A DNA stretch of 64,000 nucleotides from Rothia mucilaginosa. GTDB lineage: Bacteria; Actinomycetota; Actinomycetes; Actinomycetales; Micrococcaceae. This document shows, piece by piece, positions 52,319-60,775 of the stretch. The translations under genes were made by a program, and so were the position numbers. How positions within the stretch are numbered: the first letter of the stretch is position 1; every line of letters starts with the position of its first letter. Location: the NCBI RefSeq assembly GCF_901875305.1, contig NZ_CABFLY010000004.1, forward strand, positions 124,001 to 188,000, in the 5' to 3' direction. The notes beneath the pieces were generated by a model. It was not told the DNA's origin. It searched no databases and saw nothing but the letters and a program-made list of their open reading frames with translations.

Positions 52319-52966
52319 CTAAGACGCTTTCTTGAAAACAGAATCTTGAAGAATGCGCTCTGCCTCAGCGGAGCTTCGCGGATCCCCCAAATCTAGAAGA
52401 TCTACCGCCACATGCAAGGGCAGAATATGGGGCGGCTCATCGCATTCACGCAAGATAATGTTCGCCGAATCTACAGACGCCGGAAGCAGGTTGTACAGAA
52501 AAATGATGTTCTCTAAATCCTGGCTTGAAACATATGCATCAACCATTGAGCCGTACACCTGAGAAATATCGCTACTAATGCCGGTAAGCGACAATGCAGA
52601 GTCTTCCAAAATTGCAGGAATCTCAGCGGGAGGAGCCTGCAGATGATGCACTTTCAGACCGCGGCGGGCTCGGTATCGCTCAACAGACGCAGGTCCTTGC
52701 ACCTGAATTGCTGAGGCGCGTTCTTTTGCCCTGCGGCGTTCCTCAGCAGATAAAACAGATGACTGGCCATCGCAGTAACGCGCCAAAGCATTGAATGCCT
52801 CGAAGGAAATAGGGCGGCCAGCATTACTGCGGTGCGCAGCGGGAAGAGCGTCGACAACCCAGCGGCTTCCCAATTTACGCCCTTGGAGCATTCCACGTTC
52901 TAGGCGGGCGCGCACGCTTCGCTCTGAAACCTGAGCTTCTTGAGCATACTCTTGAACGGACATCAT
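52319..52966 (-). CDS. HTH protein, possible AbiEi-like antitoxin or regulator
   Basis: The product is 215 residues. The N-terminal excisionase/MerR-like helix-turn-helix is SVQEYAQEAQVSERSVRARLERGMLQGRKLGSRWVV. A C-terminal domain follows, with NIILRECDEPPHILPLHVAVDLLDLGDPRSSAEAERIL. That tail resembles the end of AbiEi-type antitoxins, but the match is by eye and no AbiEii-like nucleotidyltransferase toxin is adjacent. ATG 52966 (or 52963) is favoured. A TATGAT -10 lies 6 nt before it within a 38-bp palindrome, so the message is probably leaderless and self-repressed. An ATG at 53002 would translate the palindrome itself and is less likely. Confidence 0.7.
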   Translation of the reverse strand: MMSVQEYAQEAQVSERSVRARLERGMLQGRKLGSRWVVDALPAAHRSNAGRPISFEAFNALARYCDGQSSVLSAEERRRAKERASAIQVQGPASVERYRARRGLKVHHLQAPPAEIPAILEDSALSLTGISSDISQVYGSMVDAYVSSQDLENIIFLYNLLPASVDSANIILRECDEPPHILPLHVAVDLLDLGDPRSSAEAERILQDSVFKKAS

Positions 52967-53002
52967 GGCAGAATCATACCGGAAACGGAATGATTCTGCC
53001 AT
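52965..53002 (-). promoter_or_regulatory. Palindromic operator/promoter, copy B of the 38-bp dyad
   Basis: ATGGCAGAATCAT (52965-52977) pairs with ATGATTCTGCCAT (52990-53002). The -10 TATGAT of the HTH gene lies inside one arm, and the start codon touches the edge. A protein bound here would block transcription. Confidence 0.75.
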
Positions 53003-53145
53003 GAATTTGCGCCCGCGCCCAGTCGCGATAAGGAACCTGCACGGGCGAACCAGGTACACAAAAGGCAGGCCCTTCGGCAGCTTGAAAACTTACATTCTCA
53101 GCCGCCTCAGGAACCTGCCCTCAGCAAATATGTAGACTGTTGGAC

Positions 53146-54594
53146 TTAGCTAGTCCAGCCGTTAATGATGCCCATACCGAAGTAGATTACGAACACCGCG
53201 GAGACCAGGTACATCAGCCAGTGAACGTCCTTACCGCGGCCCTGCACCAGGCGAATGAAAGTGTACGCCACGAAGCCGGCACCAATACCGTTCGCAATCG
53301 AGTACGACAGCGGCATGAAAATAATGGTCAGGAACGCCGGAATACCCAGACCCCAGTCAGTCCAGTCGATGTTCACGGCCTGGCGGATCATCAGGAAGCC
53401 GACCACGACCAGCGCCGGAGCAACCGCCTCGAAAGGAACGATGGTGACCAGCGGCGAAATGAAAATCGCCAGCAGGAACAGCACACCGGTCACAATGTTC
53501 GCAAAGCCGGTGCGTGCACCCGCACCAATACCGGTAGCGGACTCCACGAAGATCTGGTTCGCCGAACCGGACGCGCCACCACCAACAACGGAACCGAAAG
53601 CGTCCACGAGCAGGACCTTGTCAATGTCCTCAACCTTGCCGTCCTTCATGGTGCCGGCCTCGGCGGCAAGACCAACCGAAACGCCCATCGCGTCGAAGAA
53701 CACGGACAGCAGAATGGTGAACACCAGCAGCGACGCAGCCAGCGGACCGATGTGGGAGAACGCGCCGAACAAGTCAGTGGAACCGATGAGGGAGAAGTCC
53801 GGGGTGGTGAACTTCAGGTCAGCCAGGGAGGGCACGTTCAGGGACCAGCCGGTTGCAGCCTTCTGTACAGAACCGGAGGGGACAACCGCCTCCAGAATCA
53901 GGGACAGCGCGGTGGAGGCGAGCACGCCCCACAGGATTGCGCCCTTCACGTTGCGGATAAACAGGGCGATGGTGAAGAACAGACCGAAGAGGAAGACGAG
54001 AGTGGGCCAGCCGAGCAGGTGACCACCTGCGCCGAGGCTCACCGGAACGGTGGTGCCAGCTGCGTCAGGCATGCGGCGGATAATGCCGGAGTCGACCAGA
54101 CCGATAAAGGAAATGAAGAAACCGATACCCACCACGATCGCGGTCTTGAGCGACTCGGGAACCGCCTCAAACACCGCGGTACGGAAGCCGGTGAGCACCA
54201 GAACGGTCATGATCAGACCGGCAAGAACGACCAGGCCCATGATGTCTGCCCAGGTCAGGTTCGGGGTGGTGGCAATGGTGGAGGCGAGCAGCGCGTTCAC
54301 GCCCAGGCCAGCCGCCATGGCGAAGGGCTGCTTGGCGATAACACCCATGAGGATGGTCATCACGCCGGCAACCAGCGCGGTCACAGCCGCGACGGGTGCG
54401 ATACCGAGGGTGCGTTCGGAGGCGTCAGCACCGGTACCGATGACGAGGGGGTTCAGCACCACGATGTAGCTCATGGCGAAGAATGCGGCGAGGCCGCCGC
54501 GGAATTCTGCGGCGATGGAGGAGCCGCGTTCGGAAATCTTGAAGTAGCGGTCGAGTGCGCTGGTGGGCGCTGCCGCCTTCTGGGGTTCAGACAT
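53146..54594 (-). CDS. NCS2-family purine permease (AzgA-type)
   Basis: A 482-residue transporter with about 12-14 helices. LDRYFKISERGSSIAAEFRGGLAAFFAMSYIVVLNP, FAMAAGLGVNALLA, EAGTMKDGKVEDIDKVLLVDAFGSVVGGG and ESATGIGAGARTGFANIVTGV are hallmark AzgA motifs; relatives take up adenine, guanine or hypoxanthine. ATG 54594 begins the conserved N-terminus. The next gene upstream is a close paralogue. The ribosome site is weak (GGATCC region). A strong palindrome lies 84-115 nt upstream of the start. Confidence 0.93.
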   Translation of the reverse strand: MSEPQKAAAPTSALDRYFKISERGSSIAAEFRGGLAAFFAMSYIVVLNPLVIGTGADASERTLGIAPVAAVTALVAGVMTILMGVIAKQPFAMAAGLGVNALLASTIATTPNLTWADIMGLVVLAGLIMTVLVLTGFRTAVFEAVPESLKTAIVVGIGFFISFIGLVDSGIIRRMPDAAGTTVPVSLGAGGHLLGWPTLVFLFGLFFTIALFIRNVKGAILWGVLASTALSLILEAVVPSGSVQKAATGWSLNVPSLADLKFTTPDFSLIGSTDLFGAFSHIGPLAASLLVFTILLSVFFDAMGVSVGLAAEAGTMKDGKVEDIDKVLLVDAFGSVVGGGASGSANQIFVESATGIGAGARTGFANIVTGVLFLLAIFISPLVTIVPFEAVAPALVVVGFLMIRQAVNIDWTDWGLGIPAFLTIIFMPLSYSIANGIGAGFVAYTFIRLVQGRGKDVHWLMYLVSAVFVIYFGMGIINGWTS

Positions 54595-54677
54595 GTGAGG
54601 ATCCGTTGATGTTGTTCGGTGTGTACTGTTGCGCCGCCGGTTTCGCGGGTGAAGCCCGCGGACTAGGCTCATAACCG

Positions 54678-54709
54678 GGCGCCACAATGGTTCAACCATT
54701 GTAGGCGCC
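54678..54709. other. Palindrome upstream of the first NCS2 permease
   Basis: GGCGCCACAATGGTT (54678-54692), a 2-nt spacer and ACCATTGTaGGCGCC (54695-54709) form a nearly perfect dyad. It could be an operator or a leader hairpin. Confidence 0.55.
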
Positions 54710-54815
54710 GCCTCCTAGCTTGTGCCGTTGAAACGCGTTGTGTGCGACGGTTCAGTCGGTGATGTGGTGTTTCCCCGCTCCGGCAGCTAGGTCGGCAACG
54801 GGGAAGAGAATAGCT

Positions 54816-54893
54816 CAGGGCGGGGCGCCGACACCCGAAGGTGCCGGTACCCCGCCCTGCTGGTGCCCGCCTCCACGTGGGAGGGTGAGGCAC
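54816..54893 (-). terminator. Double hairpin between the two NCS2 genes
   Basis: CAGGGCGGGG (54816-54825) pairs with CCCCGCCCTG (54850-54859). A second stem (GGTGCC...GGCACC, about 54862-54893) lies nearer the stop at 54903. They probably end the upstream permease message. Confidence 0.65.
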
Positions 54894-54902
54894 CCGATGT
54901 AT

Positions 54903-56369
54903 TTAGTGCATCCAGCCGGTAATCAGGCCGTTAGCGAAGAAGATGAGGAACACTGCGGAAACCACGTACATGAGCCAGTGAACTTCCTTGCCGCGACCCT
55001 GCACCAGGCGGATGAAGACGTAGGACAGGAAGCCTGCGCCGATACCGTCCGCGATGGAGTAGGACAGGGGCATGAAGATGATGGTCATGAACGCGGGGAT
55101 ACCCAGACCCCAGTCGTTCCAGTCGATGTTCACTGCCTGTCGGATCATCAGGAAGCCAACGAACACCATTGCGGGTGCAACAGCCTCGAAGGGGACGATG
55201 GTGACCAGCGGGGACAGGAAGATAGCGATCAGGAACAGCACACCGGTGACGATGTTTGCGAAGCCGGTGCGTGCGCCCGCGCCGATACCGGTTGCGGACT
55301 CCACGAAGATCTGGCTCGAGGAGGAGGAGGTGCCACCGCCGGCTACGGAGCCGAGGGCGTCCACGAGCAGGACCTTGTCGACGTTCTCGATCTGGCCGTC
55401 CTTGATGGTGCCTGCCTCGGTCGCAAGACCGACGGAGGTGCCCATTGCGTCGAAGAACGCGGAGATGAGGATGGTGAAGATCAGCAGAACTGCAGCCATG
55501 CCGCCGAGGGTGCCGAAGGCACCGAACAGGTCAGCGGAGCCGAACAGGGAGAAGTTGGGCAGCTTGCTGGTGTTGGAGTCCCAGACGGGGACGTTCAGAG
55601 ACCAGCCGGTGGGGGACTTAACCGAGCTGCCGGAGGGCACGACCTGCTCCAGGATGATGGAGAGGGCGGTGGAGGCGAGCACGCCGTAGAGGATTGCACC
55701 CTTCACATTGCGGATGAACAGCGCAATGGTGAGGAACAGGCCGAAGAGGAAGACCAGGGTGGGCCAGCCGAGTAGGTGGCCGCTCACGCCGAAGGAGACA
55801 GGCACGGTGGTGCCGGCTGCGTCGGGCATACGGCGGATGATACCCGCGTTAACGAGGCCGATGAAGGCGATGAAGAAGCCGATACCGACGACGATTGCGA
55901 CCTTGAGCGATTCGGGGACCGCGTTGAACACTGCGGTGCGGAAGCCGGTCAGCACGAGGATGGTCATCAGCACACCCGCCCAGACGACCAGACCCATGAT
56001 GGCGGGCCAGGTCAGGTTGGGGGTGGAGGCGATGGTGGTTGCCAGCAGCGCGTTCACGCCGAGGCCTGCGGCCATGGCGAAGGGCTGCTTGGCGACGACG
56101 CCCATGAGGATGGTCATGACGCCTGCGACCAGTGCGGTCATTGCGGCGACCTGCGGCACGCCGAGCGTGTTGCCGGATGCGTCCTTGCCGAGGCCGATGA
56201 TGAGGGGGTTCAGCACGACGATGTAGCTCATCGCGAAGAAGGTGGCGAGGCCGCCGCGGAATTCGGCGGCGATGGTGGAGCCTCGCTCAGTGATTTTGAA
56301 GTAACGGTCCAGTGCGCCCTTGGCTTCTGCCTTGGGGGTCTGGGGAGCCGCGGTGTTCTCAGAAGACAT
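54903..56369 (-). CDS. NCS2-family purine permease, paralogue of 53146
   Basis: A 488-residue AzgA-type transporter with the same landmarks as its neighbour (LDRYFKITERGSTIAAEF, NALLATTIASTPNLTW, EAGTIKDGQIENVDKVLLVDALGSVAGGG). Differences cluster in periplasmic loops and around TSSSSQIFVESATG. ATG 56369 opens the conserved domain; the longer frame upstream crosses an intrinsic terminator and cannot be coding. That terminator (56434) implies attenuation control. The pair probably arose by duplication, with different purine preference or regulation. Confidence 0.93.
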   Translation of the reverse strand: MSSENTAAPQTPKAEAKGALDRYFKITERGSTIAAEFRGGLATFFAMSYIVVLNPLIIGLGKDASGNTLGVPQVAAMTALVAGVMTILMGVVAKQPFAMAAGLGVNALLATTIASTPNLTWPAIMGLVVWAGVLMTILVLTGFRTAVFNAVPESLKVAIVVGIGFFIAFIGLVNAGIIRRMPDAAGTTVPVSFGVSGHLLGWPTLVFLFGLFLTIALFIRNVKGAILYGVLASTALSIILEQVVPSGSSVKSPTGWSLNVPVWDSNTSKLPNFSLFGSADLFGAFGTLGGMAAVLLIFTILISAFFDAMGTSVGLATEAGTIKDGQIENVDKVLLVDALGSVAGGGTSSSSSQIFVESATGIGAGARTGFANIVTGVLFLIAIFLSPLVTIVPFEAVAPAMVFVGFLMIRQAVNIDWNDWGLGIPAFMTIIFMPLSYSIADGIGAGFLSYVFIRLVQGRGKEVHWLMYVVSAVFLIFFANGLITGWMH

Positions 56370-56433
56370 TCGTGAAAATCCGTAGATACTCGTAGTCGGG
56401 GCGTGACTCGGGGTTCCGAGCCCGCATAAGAAA

Positions 56434-56466
56434 AGCGTCACGTCCCGCAAAGTGGGATGTGACGCT
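56434..56466 (-). terminator. Leader terminator (attenuator) before the second NCS2 permease
   Basis: On the minus strand a 13-bp stem (AGCGTCACATCCC with GGGACGTGACGCT, one G-U) is followed by TTTTCTTAT. It lies 65 nt before the start codon. Since the other neighbour is divergent, it can only act on this gene's leader. No purine riboswitch core is visible upstream. Confidence 0.75.
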
Positions 56467-56716
56467 GTTGTTACCACGATATTTTACGGTTAAAGGTATT
56501 TTCTACGCTAGTTCAGCAAACTCTCAGCTTTCGTTCAGGAAGCCTGGTAAGGCACGGTAAAAACTCTAAAATCCGCTGACTAGTAAAAAAATATATGTCA
56601 TGAATCTAAATAATTCGAAAATCTATACCATTTAGGCTATGAAGGTGGTAGTCTTCTAGCACCAGGCCTGGGGCGGTGAAGTTTTATACCCGCCCGCTAC
56701 AGACGGGGATTCAACG

Positions 56717-58687
56717 ATGAAAAATGCTCTGAGAGTGTGCGCAATATTGTGCACAGTTCTGACCTTTCTGCTGGGTAGCGCCCTCATCTCTGTCCTGGAG
56801 ACGCAGACTCCTCTGGGTACCAATGCGCAGGCACAGCTTTCTCTGCGTGCTTCGCAACAGTCTAAGTCTGAGCTGATTCAGAACTTTGATGCTCTGGTGG
56901 ATCGCTACGCCGCCGATGGCGCCCAGCTACTCAAGGTGGTCGCCGACCCCGAAGATTTCTGGCACGGAAAATCCGTCTACGTGTTTGGGGCGAATTCACT
57001 GAGCTCTGACGGTGAAACTATCGATTGGTTCGACCCGGATAAGCACGGGAAAAAATATCCGTCACGAGCACTCGGGGATTCTTCGCTTGACGGCCAATAC
57101 GCGCTAGCGGGTAGCCAAGAATTTGTGCGTGCTTTTGAAAACCTTGCCCGTGAACAAGGCATGGATGTTAAAGTTACCTCCGTTAACCCGGTGCGTGTTG
57201 TCTACGGGGCTGTTACTTCTTCGGGCTCTCTGACGAGCCTTATCTGCCTCGCTGTGCTCTTCTGTACCGCAATCATGGGGTGGTTGTCGGTCCGTTCGCG
57301 AACTCAGAATATTCTGCTTCTGAACGGATACTCCCCGCAGCGTCTGCAGCTAAGGGATGCACAAGATCTCCTGCTCCTGGCGCTACCTCCTGCAGCGGTA
57401 ACAGCATTGTGCATGGGGTGTGTAGAGGGGTTCGTGTACGGCGTGGCGCATCTTCCTCAACTGATGGGGGTTACGGCACTGATCTTTGCCGTGTTTACCG
57501 TTCTCATGCTGGTTGCTCTACTGCTTATCAACCTCATGACTTGGCCGAGCATTAATGCTGTGGGACGTAGGGAACCGGCGTATCAACGTTTTACAGTTCC
57601 GAGTGCAATCGCTAAGTATGCTGTGGTGGTTTTAGTGGCGTGCACTATTCCGGGTCTGGTCTCAAGCGCTCAAGTGAGTTTGGGTAGGAGCGATTCGGCG
57701 GCTGGCTGGTCTCTTCTTTCTGACCAGTACACCTTACGTGTGAACGTGCCTGAAGCGACGATACGGGATGAACAAGCGCTCGCCTCCTACGACCAGGCCA
57801 CAGTGCGTGCTTTAGGTTCTCTTGAATCACGGAACGGTGTCCTCCTGTCCTATGCGTTAGAAAACGTTAAGGGTTTGGAGGGTAGCGGATACGATGGCGC
57901 TCTTATGGTGAACCGCGCCTATGTGGACCTTCTTCAGCAGCGTCTTGGCTTGTCGTTCAAGAAGGTTGAGGATAGCAGCTTCCCTGGATCTCAGTCTTTG
58001 CGTGCAGAGTATTCTTTCCACCAGAAGGACCGCGAGGATCGCGGATTTACTCTGCTCACTGTGGAGGATAAAACCAGCTCGTCGGGGGTAACGGTGCCTG
58101 CTTTGAGCTCTCAGGATTCACGGCTCCTGAACTATAAAAAGCCTGTTCTTGTGGTAACCGAATCGGCGACTCAGAATCTACAACCTTCCTTTATTTCTGC
58201 GGCCTTGACTACCGGTAACATCATGGTCTCTCAGCCTGCGTCTGTACGGGCTGCCTACAACGCTGAGGAAATTGGGCAGACCCTACTTTCTGTGGACCGC
58301 GCGGGAGAGGAACACCTTTACATCGCGCAGCTGGAACGTAACCAGTATGTTGCGTATCTTGTGGGTCTAGCAATTCTCTGTGCGGCACTCGTTATTGGTA
58401 CAGCAATTAATACGTACATTACCCTTGCGGCTCGTGCTCGTAATGATTTTGTTTTGCGCACTGCTGGTCTGCCTCTTAGAACAATTTTTAGTGGGTACCT
58501 TCTGAAGGAAGCCTGCATTGTGTGCCTTTGCTCTGCTGCTGGGTTGGTACTTCTTCTGGTGCAGGGAGCAGAGTACGCTTTTTCAGCGTTGGCGGCACCG
58601 CTGTTGTACGGCACTATTCTGGCGCTGGTGCTGAGACTGAGTTTTAACCGTATCTTCACCGCGACGGTTCACCGTCGTCACGTATAG
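56717..58687 (+). CDS. Bacteriocin-associated (lactococcin 972-type) integral membrane protein
   Basis: The product is 656 residues. Helix 1 is at about 6-27, then an outer domain of about 150 residues. A cluster of four helices (about 172-320) follows, then a second extracellular domain (to about 540) and three terminal helices (about 545-645). This layout, adjacent to a short ABC ATPase, fits the DUF1430/TIGR01654 membrane component linked to lactococcin-972-like bacteriocins (export or self-immunity); the match is by architecture, not search. GC and codon use are below the local average, suggesting transfer. No lactococcin-972-like precursor gene is seen upstream. An ATG with GGGGAT-type site starts the operon; the ATPase follows after 6 nt. 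Confidence 0.6.
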   Translation: MKNALRVCAILCTVLTFLLGSALISVLETQTPLGTNAQAQLSLRASQQSKSELIQNFDALVDRYAADGAQLLKVVADPEDFWHGKSVYVFGANSLSSDGETIDWFDPDKHGKKYPSRALGDSSLDGQYALAGSQEFVRAFENLAREQGMDVKVTSVNPVRVVYGAVTSSGSLTSLICLAVLFCTAIMGWLSVRSRTQNILLLNGYSPQRLQLRDAQDLLLLALPPAAVTALCMGCVEGFVYGVAHLPQLMGVTALIFAVFTVLMLVALLLINLMTWPSINAVGRREPAYQRFTVPSAIAKYAVVVLVACTIPGLVSSAQVSLGRSDSAAGWSLLSDQYTLRVNVPEATIRDEQALASYDQATVRALGSLESRNGVLLSYALENVKGLEGSGYDGALMVNRAYVDLLQQRLGLSFKKVEDSSFPGSQSLRAEYSFHQKDREDRGFTLLTVEDKTSSSGVTVPALSSQDSRLLNYKKPVLVVTESATQNLQPSFISAALTTGNIMVSQPASVRAAYNAEEIGQTLLSVDRAGEEHLYIAQLERNQYVAYLVGLAILCAALVIGTAINTYITLAARARNDFVLRTAGLPLRTIFSGYLLKEACIVCLCSAAGLVLLLVQGAEYAFSALAAPLLYGTILALVLRLSFNRIFTATVHRRHV

Positions 58688-58693
58688 GAGTGA

Positions 58694-59443
58694 ATGATGA
58701 GGAATACTGTTTATCCCTCTGGCAATGTGGAACATCCTGAGGTAACTATCGCCTCCCGCGACATTGTGGTGTATGCGCAGGGGCAGCCCATTCTCCAGAG
58801 TCCTCACTTTGAGGCATATGCGGGGGAAGTAACTGGCATTGTGGGTCCGAGCGGATGCGGTAAAACGACGCTTTTGAATGTGTTGGGTCTGCTGATGCCG
58901 CCTCATGAGGGTGAGGTTGTTATTGGGGGCCGGCATATGGAACATGCTCGCGAGAAGGAGCGTCTTGCGTTCTGGGCTGATGAAGCTTCCTTCGTTTTTC
59001 AGGATTACGGAATTATTGAGGAATGGAGCGTTATCGAGAATATTCTGCTTGATCGTAGGACCTTTGGTCGTGCTCGAATTACGGATGAGAGCCGTGAGCT
59101 TCTGAGCATCATTGGTCTTGAAGGGAAGGAACGTACTTCGGCTGCCCTGCTGAGTGGTGGTGAGAAGCAGAGAGTGGGCATTGCTCGGGCAATCCACAAG
59201 GGTGTGCGCTACATTTTTGCGGATGAGCCGACGGCAAGTCTCGATGCTGAGAACCGGGCATTGGTTGTTGAGCTATTGAGCTCTGCTGCTCGGCGAGGAG
59301 CCACAGTTATCGTGGCGACTCATGATGCAGATATGATGACCGCCTGCGATAGGCTATGCCGTCTTGAAAGCCCTACCAGAATTCCCGATTCGGGATTAGT
59401 GGATGTAAACGTAAATTCTCAACGGAAGGAGAATAAATCATGA
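58694..59443 (+). CDS. ABC transporter ATPase of the bacteriocin-type module
   Basis: A 249-residue ATPase close to the MacB/LolD/lactococcin-972 ABC group. Walker A is GPSGCGKTT, the signature is LLSGGEKQRVGIARAI, Walker B is YIFADEPTASLD and the H-loop is VATHD. A short N-terminal extension (about 15 residues) is unusual. AGGAG precedes tandem ATGs at 58694 and 58697. The stop overlaps the start of the next gene (ATGA), so three genes form one translationally coupled operon with the membrane protein as permease. Confidence 0.9.
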   Translation: MMRNTVYPSGNVEHPEVTIASRDIVVYAQGQPILQSPHFEAYAGEVTGIVGPSGCGKTTLLNVLGLLMPPHEGEVVIGGRHMEHAREKERLAFWADEASFVFQDYGIIEEWSVIENILLDRRTFGRARITDESRELLSIIGLEGKERTSAALLSGGEKQRVGIARAIHKGVRYIFADEPTASLDAENRALVVELLSSAARRGATVIVATHDADMMTACDRLCRLESPTRIPDSGLVDVNVNSQRKENKS

Positions 59444-59889
59444 CGACAAGGAGCCCTCTAGCTCGTGATGAGTATGATCGTGTACCGGAAAATTCAGGAG
59501 GCGACACCCCTCGAAAAAACGGATTGTTGCACCTGCCGCGAAAAGTGGTGGGCGTTCTAGTATCTTGCGTGGTGTTTGTTGGCGCTCTTCTGGGCCTGTA
59601 CTGGGGTGGAGCTTTTGAGCCATGGCTGAATGAGTATTCGACCACTACACCAGCTTGTGCAACAGCTTCTTCACCGGAGGACGTGCAGCAAGCTCTTGCA
59701 CGGACTGAAGAGCTTAATGCTATTCGTTCGGCTGCAAAGAATGTTGAATTCTCCCAGACTCTTCTGTGCGATGGGCAGAAGGCTGTTTTGACGATTACGT
59801 ATACTGACCGGTCGGATTTTAAATATTTGGACGATGCGGTGACTTCGGCACATTTGGGTGCTGCTGCTGAGATTAAGCTCAAGAGGTAG
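59440..59889 (+). CDS. Hypothetical single-pass membrane protein in the ABC module
   Basis: A 149-residue protein with a charged cytoplasmic N-terminus, one helix (about 36-58, VVGVLVSCVVFVGALLGLYWGG), and an outer domain with two cysteines that may pair. I recognise no family. Start codon and previous stop overlap (ATGA), with GAAGGAGAA upstream. Position as third gene suggests an accessory or immunity subunit of the transporter (inferred). It is not a lactococcin-972 precursor: the typical C-terminal Trp/Tyr-rich pattern is absent. Confidence 0.65.
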   Translation: MTTRSPLARDEYDRVPENSGGDTPRKNGLLHLPRKVVGVLVSCVVFVGALLGLYWGGAFEPWLNEYSTTTPACATASSPEDVQQALARTEELNAIRSAAKNVEFSQTLLCDGQKAVLTITYTDRSDFKYLDDAVTSAHLGAAAEIKLKR

Positions 59890-60053
59890 GCGTGTAAAGA
59901 ACGGTGGTTGTTTATCGCCCCTGCGCGAACAACGATGACATATTAGGTTAGTGAACCCTAAGTTCCTGCTATATTCGGAGTGAAATATTGTGTCGCCGGA
60001 TGCCAGGTTCTGTGTGGTGAGCCTTTTTCGGCATGAACAAGAAGGAGTCCGCC

Positions 60054-60428
60054 GTGACTGAAACCCCGCAGGAAAACACCGCCATTCCCGCCGAAAGCTA
60101 CCCCGCCGCAGAATCCCTGCCGGTACGCCAGCGCGCCATCGTAGCAACCGACCGCCCCGCACGCTACATCAAGCAGCTCGGCTCGCACATGGGCCGCAAG
60201 CTCGGCACCGCAGAACTGCCCGATGGCATCCGCCTCACCTTCAACCGCGACGGCATTTTCCGCGGCTACGGTGACCTGCGCGAAATCGACGGCGCACTCG
60301 TCATGGAGGTACGCGCCGAAAACGACGAACAGGCTGCCCGCCTGGCGGATGTGCTGGACCGTCACCTGGTCCGCTTCGGTGAGCGTGACGAACTGGCCGT
60401 AACCTTTGAGGCGGTACCCGCCGCCTAG
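60054..60428 (+). CDS. DUF2218-family protein
   Basis: A 124-residue protein of the DUF2218 family (PF09981): ATDRPARYIKQLGSHMGRK, then a beta-alpha-beta core with ENDEQAARLADVLDRHLVRFGERDELAVTFE at the end. Homologues sit beside iron or siderophore genes in some Actinobacteria, but there is no such neighbour here. GTG 60054 has AAGGAG 6 nt upstream; an ATG seven codons earlier has none, so GTG is the start. Confidence 0.85.
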   Translation: MTETPQENTAIPAESYPAAESLPVRQRAIVATDRPARYIKQLGSHMGRKLGTAELPDGIRLTFNRDGIFRGYGDLREIDGALVMEVRAENDEQAARLADVLDRHLVRFGERDELAVTFEAVPAA

Positions 60429-60476
60429 TAACTGACCCCCTAGTCTTCGCTTCGGGTCGCATGTGAAAGCTTTATG

Positions 60477-60517
60477 AGCCCCCGATGCGGTGAGTTTTTC
60501 TCGCCGTGCCGGGGGCT
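60477..60517 (+). terminator. Terminator of the DUF2218 gene
   Basis: AGCCCCCG (60477-60484) pairs with CGGGGGCT (60510-60517), with an inner GGTGAG/CTCGCC stem. TTTCGTG follows. The rest of the gap up to 60775 holds CATGAAGTGATGTGACAC (60572-60589), a motif shared with 42803, and an AT-rich promoter stretch. Confidence 0.7.
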
Positions 60518-60775
60518 TTCGTGTGCCCGAGCGGCTCTGAAGGGGTGCTACTGAGAAGCTTTCAAGTATTACATGAAGTGATGTGACACTTTGTGTGAAT
60601 TCCGTCAGTAAAAATTTTCCGCAGATTTAGAAATGTAAACATACTGGTCAGCACGATATAAAAATAAAGGTATTTTTGGCTTTAAGTGGGTTTATGTGTG
60701 AAACCCCTGGGAATAATGTTGGGATTGCGGTAGGGTTGAGACACTAAGCACACCACTTCACACCTCAGGAGCGAC

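Noticed and set aside
56467-56716. Purine riboswitch or small bacteriocin precursor gene between the NCS2 permease and the ABC operon
   Set aside because: No purine-aptamer core and no small frame with a signal peptide and ribosome site on either strand.
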